Shown piece after piece: positions 51,491-58,535 of a DNA stretch of 64,000 nucleotides. Source of the DNA: Micromonospora narathiwatensis (GTDB lineage Bacteria; Actinomycetota; Actinomycetes; Mycobacteriales; Micromonosporaceae); NCBI RefSeq assembly GCF_900089605.1, contig NZ_LT594324.1, positions 4,340,001-4,404,000 on the forward strand, in the 5' to 3' direction. The notes beneath the pieces are model-generated. The model was given only the letters and a program-made list of their open reading frames with translations, did not search any database and was not told where the DNA came from. The position numbers were made by a program, and so were the translations under genes. Within the stretch, counting starts at the first letter, position 1; the number at the start of each line of letters is the position of its first letter.

Positions 51491-52666
51491 TCAGCGGCGG
51501 GCGACCCCGTCGTGGCGGGCGGCCTCGGCGACCGCCTCGGCGACCGCCGGGGCGACGCGCGGGTCGAGCGGCGAGGGCACGACGGCCTCCGGGGTGAGCG
51601 TCTCCGCGACCACGCCGGCGATGGCGTCGGCAGCGGCCACCTTCATCCCCTCGGTGATCCGGGTGGCCCGGGCGTCCAGCGCGCCCCGGAACACGCCGGG
51701 GAAGGCGAGCACGTTGTTGATCTGGTTGGGGTAGTCGCTGCGCCCGGTGGCGACCACGGCGACGTGCCGGGCGGCCACCTCGGGATGCACCTCGGGGGTG
51801 GGGTTGGCCAGCGCGAAGACGATGCCGCCGGGAGCCATCCCGGCCACCGCCGCCTCCGGGATCTGCCCGCCGGAGACGCCGACCAGCACGTCCGCGTCGC
51901 GCAGCGCCTCGGTGATGTCCCCCTGCCGGCCGTCGGCGTTGGTGGTCTCGGCCAGCTCGGCCTTGGTCCCGGTCAGCTCGCGGTGCCGGCCGAGGATGCC
52001 CTTGGAGTCGCAGACGACCACCTGGTCCGGGTTCACTCCCCCGGCGATCAGCATCTTCGTCACCGCCACGCCGGCGGCTCCGGCCCCGCTCACCGCCACC
52101 CGCAGGTCGCCGAGCTTGCGGTTGAGCAGGGTCGCCGCGTTGCGCAACGCCGCCAGCACCACGATCGCGGTGCCGTGCTGGTCGTCGTGGAAGATCGGGA
52201 TCGGCAGCGCCTCGTCCAGCCGGCGTTCCACCTCGAAGCAGCGCGGTGCGCTGATGTCCTCCAGGTTGATCCCGCCGAACGAGGGAGCGAGGGCCCGGAC
52301 CGTCGCGACGATCTCGTCGACGTCCTGGGTGTCCAGACAGATCGGGACCGCGTCCACGCCCGCGAACTGCTTGAACAGCACCGCCTTGCCCTCCATCACC
52401 GGCAGCGCCGCGCGCGGGCCGATGTTGCCCAGGCCGAGTACGGCGGAGCCGTCGGTGACCACGGCGACGGTGTGCGACACCCAGGTGTACTCGTCGGCGA
52501 GGGCGGGATCGGCGGCGATCGCCTCGCACACCCGGGCCACCCCCGGGGTGTACGCCAGGGAGAGGTCCTCCCGGCTGGTGAGCGGCACGGTCGAGGTGAC
52601 GGCCATCTTGCCGCCGGTGTGCAACCGGAAGACGGGATCAGCGGGGTCCGGGGTGGACGTAGACAT
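51491..52666 (-). CDS. NAD(P)-dependent malic enzyme
   Basis: A 391-residue decarboxylating malate dehydrogenase making pyruvate from malate. The N-terminal malic domain has LSLAYTPGVARVCEAI (with active-site Tyr), VTDGSAVLGLGNIGP, INLEDISAPRCFEVE and IPIFHDDQHGTAIV with the metal ligands. The C-terminal Rossmann domain is VAVSGAGAAGVAVTKMLIA. It is the short form without the phosphotransacetylase-like extension of the MaeB type. GGAG precedes the ATG. It is anaplerotic/NADPH-supplying and lies 79 bp from the quinone-oxidoreductase gene on the same strand. Confidence 0.95.
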   Translation of the reverse strand: MSTSTPDPADPVFRLHTGGKMAVTSTVPLTSREDLSLAYTPGVARVCEAIAADPALADEYTWVSHTVAVVTDGSAVLGLGNIGPRAALPVMEGKAVLFKQFAGVDAVPICLDTQDVDEIVATVRALAPSFGGINLEDISAPRCFEVERRLDEALPIPIFHDDQHGTAIVVLAALRNAATLLNRKLGDLRVAVSGAGAAGVAVTKMLIAGGVNPDQVVVCDSKGILGRHRELTGTKAELAETTNADGRQGDITEALRDADVLVGVSGGQIPEAAVAGMAPGGIVFALANPTPEVHPEVAARHVAVVATGRSDYPNQINNVLAFPGVFRGALDARATRITEGMKVAAADAIAGVVAETLTPEAVVPSPLDPRVAPAVAEAVAEAARHDGVARR

Positions 52667-52806
52667 GGTGACTCCAGGATCTGTCGAGCAGACGGACCGG
52701 CCGGCTCGGCGCGCGATGGTCAGCGGCCAGCGGGGCGGCGGTGCGGGGGGTCACCCGGGCACTTTCCGAGCATAGTCAGGCACCCGTCACTCGCGTGTGA
52801 GCGGGG

Positions 52807-53193
52807 TCATATCCACCGCTGTCGACCGTTGACCAGCCCGGGGCGCGGCCAGTAGCGGGCCACCACCCGGCCCCGTACGTCGGCCACCCCGTAGGCCCGG
52901 GAGTCGTCGGTGACCAGGTCGTTGTCGCCGCGTAGCCACCAGCCGCCGTCCTGCGGGCGGACCGCGCGCTTGACCACGAGCAGGTCGGGGCGGCTGCGGA
53001 AGACCGCGACCACCACGTCGCCGGGGCGCACCGCCCGACCGCCGGTACGCACCAGCAGCGCGTCCCCGTGTCGCAGCGTCGGAACCATGGAGGGGCCGGT
53101 GACCAGCACGGCCGCCAACGGGCCGCGCAGCACGGGCGGGGTCGAGCCGTTCGCGGCGCCCACCGGTTTCACCTCCCGCCCGCCGGGGAGCAT
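52807..53193 (-). CDS. sodX: S26-family signal peptidase, probable Ni-SOD maturation protease SodX
   Basis: A 128-residue type I signal-peptidase-like protease. The catalytic Ser is in VTGPSMVPTL and the general-base Lys in VVKRAVRP. RPGDVVVAVF and WLRGDND are family-conserved. It has no TM anchor apart from a weakly hydrophobic segment, unlike housekeeping LepB. It is divergently adjacent (53 bp) to sodN, whose product needs N-terminal propeptide cleavage to expose the Ni-binding His, so the SodX assignment rests on context and size. The start could lie a few codons further in. Confidence 0.85.
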   Translation of the reverse strand: MLPGGREVKPVGAANGSTPPVLRGPLAAVLVTGPSMVPTLRHGDALLVRTGGRAVRPGDVVVAVFRSRPDLLVVKRAVRPQDGGWWLRGDNDLVTDDSRAYGVADVRGRVVARYWPRPGLVNGRQRWI

Positions 53194-53246
53194 CTCCAGG
53201 AGTAATGTCGGCTTGGATCATCGCAAACATCCCATGGAGGACCCTG

Positions 53247-53651
53247 ATGCGCCTTCCCCGCATCCTCACGCCCCGTGTGACCGTCAGCGCCCACTGCGAC
53301 CTGCCGTGCGGCGTTTACGACCCCGCGCAGGCCCGGATCGAGGCCGAGTCGGTCAAAATGATCTGTGAGAAGTACCAGGCGAACACCGACCCGGAGTTCC
53401 GCACCCGGGCCATCCTGATCAAGGAGCAGCGCGCCGAGCTGGTCAAGCACCACCTCTGGGTGCTCTGGACCGACTACTTCAAGCCGGCGCACTTCGAGAA
53501 GTACCCGCACCTGCACCAGCTCTTCAACGAGGCCACCAAGATGGCCGGCGCGGCCGGCGCCAAGGGCGCGACCGACCCGGCCAAGGCCGACGAGCTGCTC
53601 TCCAAGATCGACGAGATCTCGAAGATCTTCTGGGAGACCAAGCAGGCGTGA
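53247..53651 (+). CDS. sodN: Nickel superoxide dismutase
   Basis: A 134-residue Ni-SOD. A short propeptide ending TVSA (residues 1-15) precedes HCDLPCGVYDP, the nickel hook where mature His1, Cys2 and Cys6 bind Ni. Helices FRTRAILIKEQRAELVKHHL and FKPAHFEKYPHLHQLFNEA form the four-helix bundle. GGAGG six bases upstream fixes the ATG. Cleavage after TVSA is expected from the divergent SodX protease. The stop overlaps the GTG of a GNAT gene. In Streptomyces sodN is nickel-responsive; no Nur box is clear here. Confidence 0.97.
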   Translation: MRLPRILTPRVTVSAHCDLPCGVYDPAQARIEAESVKMICEKYQANTDPEFRTRAILIKEQRAELVKHHLWVLWTDYFKPAHFEKYPHLHQLFNEATKMAGAAGAKGATDPAKADELLSKIDEISKIFWETKQA

Positions 53652-54184
53652 CCCTGGCCGACCAGGCACCGACGATCCGGCCGGCGCGTCCCGAGGACGT
53701 GCCGGCCGTCGTCGCGATGGTGCACGAACTCGCCGACTACGAGCGGGCCCCGGAGCAGTGCCACCTCACCGGGGAGCAGCTCGCCGCCGCGCTCTTCCCG
53801 GCCGCGCCGAGCGGTCGGGGCCCCGCGCTCTTCGGGCACGTCGCGGTGGACGCGACGGACCAGCCGGTCGCCTTCGCCCTCTGGTTCCTCAACTTCTCCA
53901 CCTGGGAGGGCGTGCACGGCATCTACCTGGAGGACCTGTACGTCCGGCCGGCGGCCCGGGGCACCGGCGTCGGCCGTCGGCTGCTCGCCACCCTGGCCGC
54001 GATCTGCGTCGAGCGCGGCTACCGGCGGCTGGAGTGGTGGATGCTCAACTGGAACCCGGCGGCCCGCTTCTACGCGGCAATCGGCGCGACCCCGATGGAC
54101 GAGTGGGTCCCGTACCGGCTCACCGGCACGGCGTTACACGAACTCGCCGGGAAGGCGACGGCCGTCACATACCCCGACGCCTGA
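53648..54184 (+). CDS. GNAT-family N-acetyltransferase (diamine acetyltransferase-like)
   Basis: A 178-residue acetyltransferase starting at a GTG that overlaps the sodN stop by four bases. Typical of the spermidine/diamine-like SSAT group: TIRPARPEDVPAVVAMVHEL, ALWFLNFSTWEGVHGIYLEDLYV and the acetyl-CoA loop PAARGTGVGRRLLATLA, followed by LEWWMLNWNPAARFYAAIGA. Those blocks are shared with human SAT1-like proteins, but the substrate is not proven. Co-translation with sodN is noteworthy but may be positional only. Confidence 0.9.
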   Translation: MTLADQAPTIRPARPEDVPAVVAMVHELADYERAPEQCHLTGEQLAAALFPAAPSGRGPALFGHVAVDATDQPVAFALWFLNFSTWEGVHGIYLEDLYVRPAARGTGVGRRLLATLAAICVERGYRRLEWWMLNWNPAARFYAAIGATPMDEWVPYRLTGTALHELAGKATAVTYPDA

Positions 54185-54216
54185 GCGGGTAGAGTCCCGC
54201 ACCGGGGGGATGAGGC

Positions 54217-54621
54217 GTGACTCAACTGACCGGCCAGCCGACGACCGACGACGATGTCGTGCACCTCACCGTGCCCGCCGACGGCGGCTATCTCGGCGTG
54301 CTGCGCACCGCCACGGCCGGCCTCGCGGCCCGGCTCCAGTTCGCCCTCGACGAGATCGAGGACCTGCGTATCGCGGTCGACGAGGCGTGCGCGATGCTGC
54401 TCGCCATCGCCACCCGGAACGCCGAGTTGGAGTGCCGGTTCGCGGTCACCGAGGACGCGCTCACCGTCGAGGTGACCGTGCCGACCGTCCGGGGAGCCAT
54501 GCTCCCCTCCGAGTCGTCCTTCGCCTGGAAGGTGCTGACCGCGCTGACCACCTCGGCGTCCGCCCGGGCCGCCGACGGCCGCGCCACCATCTCGCTGCTG
54601 ACCCGCCGCTCCGGCTACTGA
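54217..54621 (+). CDS. RsbW/SpoIIAB-like anti-sigma factor (HATPase_c_2)
   Basis: A 134-residue GHKL ATPase-type protein. The N-box is DEIEDLRIAVDEACAML, where the Asn of kinases is replaced by the usual anti-sigma variant. The following region has LECRFAVTEDALTVEV and SSFAWKVLTALTTSA (G-region, weakly conserved). It lacks a transmembrane segment. It probably binds a sigma factor or anti-anti-sigma protein, but no sigma gene is adjacent. The GTG has GGGGGATGAGG just upstream. It is 32 bp after the GNAT gene, possibly co-transcribed. Confidence 0.85.
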   Translation: MTQLTGQPTTDDDVVHLTVPADGGYLGVLRTATAGLAARLQFALDEIEDLRIAVDEACAMLLAIATRNAELECRFAVTEDALTVEVTVPTVRGAMLPSESSFAWKVLTALTTSASARAADGRATISLLTRRSGY

Positions 54622-54649
54622 CCGGCCCACCGCCGGCGGCCGGCGCGGG

Positions 54650-55039
54650 TCAGTCGAAGCCGAGCGCGCGGTTGGTCGGCGAGCTGACCAGCAGCCCGCT
54701 GACCCCGAGGCCGAGCGCGATCAGCGGCAGCCCCAGCCAGCCCAGCCCGCCCTGGATCATGTACCAGCCCACCGGCAGCAGCATGAGCTGGAGCACGATG
54801 GCCGGCGCCCGGGCGCCCGCCCGGCGGCGTACCAGCGCACCGCCGAGGGCCCAGAGCGCCGCCGCCCCGGCCACCGCGAACGCGGTCACCCACAGCGCCG
54901 AGGTGAGATCGGTGCTACGCGCGGTCAGGTCGGACCAGATCAGCCACGCCGCGACCAGGCCGAGCGCCACCGCCTCGGCGCGCAGCAGCCAGACCGCCCA
55001 GCGGAGTGTGGCGGGGACCGGGTCGGAGTCGATCGTCAC
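54650..55039 (-). CDS. Four-helix integral membrane protein, unknown function
   Basis: A 129-residue protein with four predicted helices: WAVWLLRAEAVALGLVAAWL, TSALWVTAFAVAGAAALWAL, PAIVLQLMLLPVGWYMI and GWLGLPLIALGLGVSGLLV. The short C-terminus SSPTNRALGFD and the ALGGALVRRRAGARAPAI loop are typical of a family of small actinobacterial membrane proteins. No catalytic motif. The GTG is chosen because it gives a short polar N-terminus; an upstream GTG three codons earlier is possible. It is divergent from the diacylglycerol-kinase-like gene with 43 bp between. Confidence 0.7.
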   Translation of the reverse strand: MTIDSDPVPATLRWAVWLLRAEAVALGLVAAWLIWSDLTARSTDLTSALWVTAFAVAGAAALWALGGALVRRRAGARAPAIVLQLMLLPVGWYMIQGGLGWLGLPLIALGLGVSGLLVSSPTNRALGFD

Positions 55040-55082
55040 GGGCGACACGATACCCGTGGGTAGTCGCGGTACAGTGCCGCCC

Positions 55083-56033
55083 ATGCGGGCCGTCCTGGTG
55101 GTCAACCCGAAGGCCACCACCACCAGCGAACGCAGTCGGGACGTCCTGGTCCGGGCGCTGCGCAGCGAAGTCGACCTGTCGGTGCGCTACACGCGCCGGC
55201 GCGGCCACGCCACGGACCTGGCCCGGGAGGCGGCCGAGGAGGGCGTCGACCTGGTGGTCACGCTCGGCGGCGACGGCACGGTCAACGAGGTGGTGAACGG
55301 CCTGATGACCGCCGAGCCGCCGACCTTCCGCACCGGGGAGACCCCGGCGGAGCGGTTGCCGGCGCTGGCCACCGTCCCGGGGGGCTCGACCAACGTCTTC
55401 GCCCGCGCGCTCGGCCTGCCGCGGGAGTGGCCCGACGGGACCAGCATGATCCTCGAGGGGCTGCGCCTGGGCCGGTCCCGCACCATCGGCCTGGGCCGCG
55501 CGGACGACCGCTACTTCACCTTCTGCGCCGGCTTCGGCATCGACGCGGCGGTGATCCACCGGGTCGAGCAGGCCCGCCGGCGGGGCCGGGTCTCCACGCC
55601 GGCGCTCTACCTGCGCTCGACGGTGAGCCAGTACTTCCTCGCCTCGGACCGCCGGCACCCGTCGATCACCCTGGAGCGTCCGGGCGAGAGCGCGGAGGCC
55701 GAATTGGCCACCGTCATCATCCAGAACACCGCGCCCTGGACCTATCTGGGGGAACGGGAGATCAACCCGAACCCGGAGGCGTCGTTCGACCTCGGGCTGG
55801 ACGTACTCGCGATGCGACAACTCCGGGTGGGCAGCACCGCACGTACGGTGACGCAGTTCTTCTCCAGTCGGCCCGATCCGCACGGCCGGCAGGCGCTCCG
55901 ACTGCACGACGTGTCGGAGTTCACCCTGCTCTCGGCCCGTCCGCTGGCATTCCAGCTCGACGGGGACTACCTGGGCGAGCGGGAGAAAGTTAGATTCGCA
56001 TCCGTTCCGGCCGCACTGAGAGTAATCTGCTAG
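55083..56033 (+). CDS. Diacylglycerol/lipid kinase family protein
   Basis: A 316-residue DAGK_cat-type lipid kinase (YegS/BmrU/DgkB-like). VVNPKATTTSERS is the N-terminal strand-loop, VVTLGGDGTVNEVVNGL the nucleotide-binding GGDGT motif and VPGGSTNVFARALGLP the second substrate/ATP motif. The C-terminal domain shows VIIQNTAPWTYLGEREI and FQLDGDYLGEREKV. It would phosphorylate diacylglycerol or a related lipid alcohol. The ATG is near the divergent promoter. A 9-bp hairpin terminator lies 25 bp after the stop. Confidence 0.92.
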   Translation: MRAVLVVNPKATTTSERSRDVLVRALRSEVDLSVRYTRRRGHATDLAREAAEEGVDLVVTLGGDGTVNEVVNGLMTAEPPTFRTGETPAERLPALATVPGGSTNVFARALGLPREWPDGTSMILEGLRLGRSRTIGLGRADDRYFTFCAGFGIDAAVIHRVEQARRRGRVSTPALYLRSTVSQYFLASDRRHPSITLERPGESAEAELATVIIQNTAPWTYLGEREINPNPEASFDLGLDVLAMRQLRVGSTARTVTQFFSSRPDPHGRQALRLHDVSEFTLLSARPLAFQLDGDYLGEREKVRFASVPAALRVIC

Positions 56034-56058
56034 GTCTCGGGTACTCCCGTCGGTTGAC

Positions 56059-56087
56059 GCGGCGACCACCCCCCGAGAGGTCGCCGC
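56059..56087. terminator. Terminator of the lipid kinase gene
   Basis: GCGGCGACC and GGTCGCCGC form a perfect nine-bp stem with an 11-base loop, starting 26 bp after the stop. Confidence 0.75.
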
Positions 56088-56111
56088 CACACCCGACGAA
56101 AGGTGCCGGAA

Positions 56112-56171
56112 ATGTCAGCAATGTCACGCAGACTGTACTACATTGATCCTCGACTGTGGTACGCCGGGTAA
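56112..56171 (+). CDS. Possible 19-residue peptide upstream of whiB1
   Basis: ATG preceded by GAAAGG opens a 19-residue ORF starting MSAMSRRLYY and ending LWYAG. It is rich in Tyr, Trp and Arg. No homologue is recognised. It sits between the upstream terminator and the whiB1 promoter elements and may be a leader or chance. Confidence 0.2.
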   Translation: MSAMSRRLYYIDPRLWYAG

Positions 56172-56262
56172 CCAGAGCGCTCTGAAACCCGGACAAAAGG
56201 GTGGTGAGCCCGCTCACGGTTCGGAGTTTTTCCGAGCGGCACCCTTGACATCGCCGAAGTTC

Positions 56263-56278
56263 GTGAAAGTATTCACAA
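56263..56278. promoter_or_regulatory. CRP-type site upstream of whiB1
   Basis: CGTGA-AAGTAT-TCACA matches the CRP/FNR consensus (TGTGA-N6-TCACA) in nine of ten arm positions. A second inverted repeat, CACAAG-CGAA-CTTGTG (56275-56290), overlaps its right arm. They lie about 190-215 bp upstream of the whiB1 start. In Mycobacterium tuberculosis whiB1 is controlled by a cAMP-responsive CRP protein, so this site fits known biology of the family. Confidence 0.65.
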
Positions 56279-56477
56279 GCGAACTTGTGTTACCGGGACA
56301 TTGCCTGGATATGCTCGGCAGGTTGAGCTCTTCCGGCAGGTCTTGGGACCCGCAGCCTGCTCACGCAGCGCCGAATTGATGGATGCTGACCGTCACCAAT
56401 CGGCAACGCGGATGCATATAGGAAAAGCACCAAAGCGTTATCTGGCCACCCACTTAAGAATGAGGAGTGTTGCCGCC

Positions 56478-56735
56478 ATGGACTGGCGCCACGATGCCGT
56501 CTGCCGCGACGAGGACCCGGAGCTGTTCTTCCCGATCGGGACGTCCGGTCCGGCCCTCCTGCAGGTGGAGCAGGCCAAGGCCGTCTGCAGGCGCTGCCCG
56601 GTGACCGACCAGTGCCTGCAGTGGGCGCTGGAGTCCGGTCAGGACGCCGGCGTCTGGGGCGGAATGAGCGAGGAGGAACGCCGCGCGGTCAAGCGCCGCG
56701 GCGGTTTCCGCGTACTGCGCGCTCACTCTGCCTGA
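56478..56735 (+). CDS. whiB1: WhiB-family iron-sulfur transcriptional regulator, WhiB1-like
   Basis: An 85-residue Wbl protein. Four Cys residues ligate a [4Fe-4S] cluster, in the order C9 (DAVCRDED), then the CxxC...C group in AVCRRCPVTDQCLQWAL. The G[V/I]WGG turn is GVWGGMSEEERRAVKRR, followed by a basic C-terminus for DNA contact. Together with the adjacent divergent or nearby PdtaS-like kinase further right, the local order resembles the whiB1-pdtaS region of mycobacteria. GAGGAG lies ten bases upstream of the ATG. A palindromic terminator follows. Confidence 0.95.
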   Translation: MDWRHDAVCRDEDPELFFPIGTSGPALLQVEQAKAVCRRCPVTDQCLQWALESGQDAGVWGGMSEEERRAVKRRGGFRVLRAHSA

Positions 56736-56754
56736 TCGCACCACCGCAAGCCGC

Positions 56755-56784
56755 ACGCCCCGGCCGGATCATCGGCCGGGGCGT
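56755..56784. terminator. Bidirectional terminator after whiB1
   Basis: ACGCCCCGGCCG and CGGCCGGGGCGT form a perfect 12-bp stem with loop GATCAT. It separates whiB1 from the convergent chelatase gene. Confidence 0.85.
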
Positions 56785-56884
56785 ATTGCTGCCCGACGCG
56801 GCCGAAGCGCGTTCGCGTCGATCACAAGTTGTCGATCACAATTTGACGGCGAAGCGGACCACGGAAAACGACGCCGATCACGAA

Positions 56885-57634
56885 TCACCAGAGCAGGGAA
56901 TCGACCCGGCGCAGGACCAGGCCGGCGAGTTCCGGGAGATCGGTGAGCGGGTCGGCGACGGCGACCGCACCGGCCGCGCCCGCCGCGGCCCGCACGGCGT
57001 CGTGGAACAGGCCCGGGGCCAGGAAGTAGGCGGCCACCGCCACCCGACCCGCCCCACCGGCCCGCAGCTTCGCCACCGCGACGTCGCCCGCCGGGGGCGC
57101 CGCCGAGGCGTACGACACGCGACAGGGGACGCCCAGCTCGGCGCCGAGGGCCGCCGCGACCCGGCCCACCGAGCCGCGTGCCCGGGGATCCCGGGTACCC
57201 GCCGCGGCCAGCACCAGCGCGTCGTACCCGCCGGGGGCCGCCTCGGCCAGCCGGCGGCGCAACCCGCCGAGCAGCGCGCCGTCCACCCGCCCGTCGGCCG
57301 GCCCGAGCACGTCGGTGACGCGTACGTCGATCGGCGGCCCGCCCGCCCCGGCCGCGGCGATCGCCGCCGGGATATCCACCTTCCGGTGGTACGCGGCGGT
57401 CAGCAGCAGCGGCACCAGCACCGCCCGAGGGTGACCGGCGACGGCGAGGCCCCGCAGCACGGCGGTCGGTCCGGGCTCGGTGTGGTCCAGCCAGCTCGGC
57501 AGCACCGTGGTGCCGGGGCGGACGGCCGCCACGGCCCGGGCCAGCGCCCGGGTCGCCTCGGCCGCCCGCGGGTCACGACTGCCGTGCGCGACCAGCACCA
57601 CCGGTGGAGCGGCGGTCAGGTGTGCAGACCGCAC
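56885..57634 (-). CDS. Sirohydrochlorin chelatase family protein (CbiX/SirB-like)
   Basis: About 249 residues of the CbiX/SirB class II chelatase family, which inserts Fe2+ (or Co2+) into sirohydrochlorin. VVLVAHGSRDPRAAEATRAL carries the conserved metal-binding His of HGSRD. VPLLLTAAYHRKVDIP carries the second conserved His, and the duplicated half shows VAAYFLAPGLFHDAV. The GTG start overlaps the end of cysH by about 20 bp, so the gene belongs to the sulfur operon. Its position suggests it supplies the siroheme of the upstream sulfite reductase. Further downstream GTGs are possible starts. Confidence 0.88.
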   Translation of the reverse strand: MRSAHLTAAPPVVLVAHGSRDPRAAEATRALARAVAAVRPGTTVLPSWLDHTEPGPTAVLRGLAVAGHPRAVLVPLLLTAAYHRKVDIPAAIAAAGAGGPPIDVRVTDVLGPADGRVDGALLGGLRRRLAEAAPGGYDALVLAAAGTRDPRARGSVGRVAAALGAELGVPCRVSYASAAPPAGDVAVAKLRAGGAGRVAVAAYFLAPGLFHDAVRAAAGAAGAVAVADPLTDLPELAGLVLRRVDSLLW

Positions 57635-58380
57635 TCGGTCTTCTCGAACATCGCCCACCGGCCCGCCCGCGAGTCCTCCCCCGCCTTCGTCCGGCGGGTG
57701 CAGGGCCAGCAGCCGATCGAGCCGTAGCCCCGGCCGAACAGTTCGTTGACCGGGATGTCGTGGCGGGCGACGTAGGCGTCCACGTCGCGCTGGGTCCAGG
57801 CGGCGATCGGGTTCACCTTGACCTTGCCGCGCCGCGCGTCGAAGGCCACCACGGGAGTGTTGGCCCGGGTCGGTGACTCGTCCCGGCGCAGCCCGGCGGC
57901 CCAGGCGTCGTACCCGGTCAGCGCCCGCTCCAGCGGCTCGACCTTGCGCAGCTGGCAGCAGTCGTCCGGGGACCTGCTGAACAGGCGGGGACCGTACTGG
58001 CCGTCCTGCTGCCCGACGGTCATCCGGGGCCGGATCGACCGCACGTTCACCGGCAGCCGGCGGGCCACCTCGTCGCGTACCCGGAGCGTCTCCGGGAAGT
58101 GCAGCCCGGTGTCCAGGAAGACCACGTCGACGCCCGGCGCGACCCGGGAGACCAGGTGGGCCAGCACGCCGTCGGCCATCGAACTGGTCACGCAGAACCG
58201 GTCGCCGAAGGTCTCGGCGGCCCAGCGGGCGATCTCCAGCGCGGGGGCGTTCGCCAGCTCCCGGGCGGCCTCCTCGGCCAACGCGCGCAACTCCTCCGGG
58301 TCGCGCCGCCCCGGGTCGGCGGCGGCCGGGCCGTCGACCCCGACCAGGCCCAGGCCGGCGGCGGAGGTCAGGCCGCTCAT
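57616..58380 (-). CDS. cysH: Phosphoadenylyl/adenylyl-sulfate reductase (APS-reductase type CysH)
   Basis: A 254-residue assimilatory reductase forming sulfite from activated sulfate. It has FCVTSSMADGVLAHLV (P-loop), VVFLDTGLHFPET, the catalytic-site RDESPTRA, and Cys pairs CCQLRK and CWPC that ligate a [4Fe-4S] cluster. This indicates the APS-reducing type. The catalytic Cys is in the C-terminal KTECGLH. Its ATG overlaps the stop of the small zinc-ribbon gene (ATGA). It is the third gene of the leader-sir-smallORF-cysH-chelatase unit. Confidence 0.95.
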   Translation of the reverse strand: MSGLTSAAGLGLVGVDGPAAADPGRRDPEELRALAEEAARELANAPALEIARWAAETFGDRFCVTSSMADGVLAHLVSRVAPGVDVVFLDTGLHFPETLRVRDEVARRLPVNVRSIRPRMTVGQQDGQYGPRLFSRSPDDCCQLRKVEPLERALTGYDAWAAGLRRDESPTRANTPVVAFDARRGKVKVNPIAAWTQRDVDAYVARHDIPVNELFGRGYGSIGCWPCTRRTKAGEDSRAGRWAMFEKTECGLHT

Positions 58381-58535
58381 CGGGCCACCGCCCGGCCGAG
58401 CAGACCGGTGAACTTCACGGTGAAGACCCGCGCGCAGGCGTGGCACTCCCAGGCGCCGTGCCCGGCCTCGCTCGGCCGCAGGTCCTCCTCGCCGCAGTAC
58501 GGGCAGTACAGCGGCGCGGATCGGGCATCACTCAT
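58377..58535 (-). CDS. 52-residue zinc-ribbon-like protein inside the sulfite/sulfate reduction operon
   Basis: A small protein (MSDARSAPLY) with two CxxC pairs, CPYCGEED and ECHACARVF, forming a probable zinc ribbon. A short tail FTVKFTGLLGRAVAR follows. Both ends overlap neighbouring genes by ATGA (sir upstream, cysH downstream), so it is co-translated and unlikely to be spurious. Similar small genes are found at this position in other actinomycetes, by memory. It may be a ferredoxin-independent assembly or regulatory factor for sulfite reduction; the role is unknown. Confidence 0.85.
   Translation of the reverse strand: MSDARSAPLYCPYCGEEDLRPSEAGHGAWECHACARVFTVKFTGLLGRAVAR

Larger units (their letters stand above)
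56034..56477. other. 444-bp intergenic region upstream of whiB1
   Basis: AT-richer than the surroundings. It contains, in order: a terminator hairpin for the lipid-kinase gene, a possible 19-codon ORF, a TTGACA-type hexamer (56245-56250), a CRP-type palindrome, an overlapping second palindrome, and a TATGCT (56311-56316) that could be a -10 element. No larger gene is supported. The AT-rich, site-dense sequence fits a complex promoter for whiB1. Confidence 0.6.

Noticed and set aside
56034..56477. A riboswitch or additional gene in the AT-richer region before whiB1
   Set aside because: No known riboswitch consensus is recognisable, and the longer open frames there lack a ribosome site and any protein-like composition; promoter sites explain the region better.
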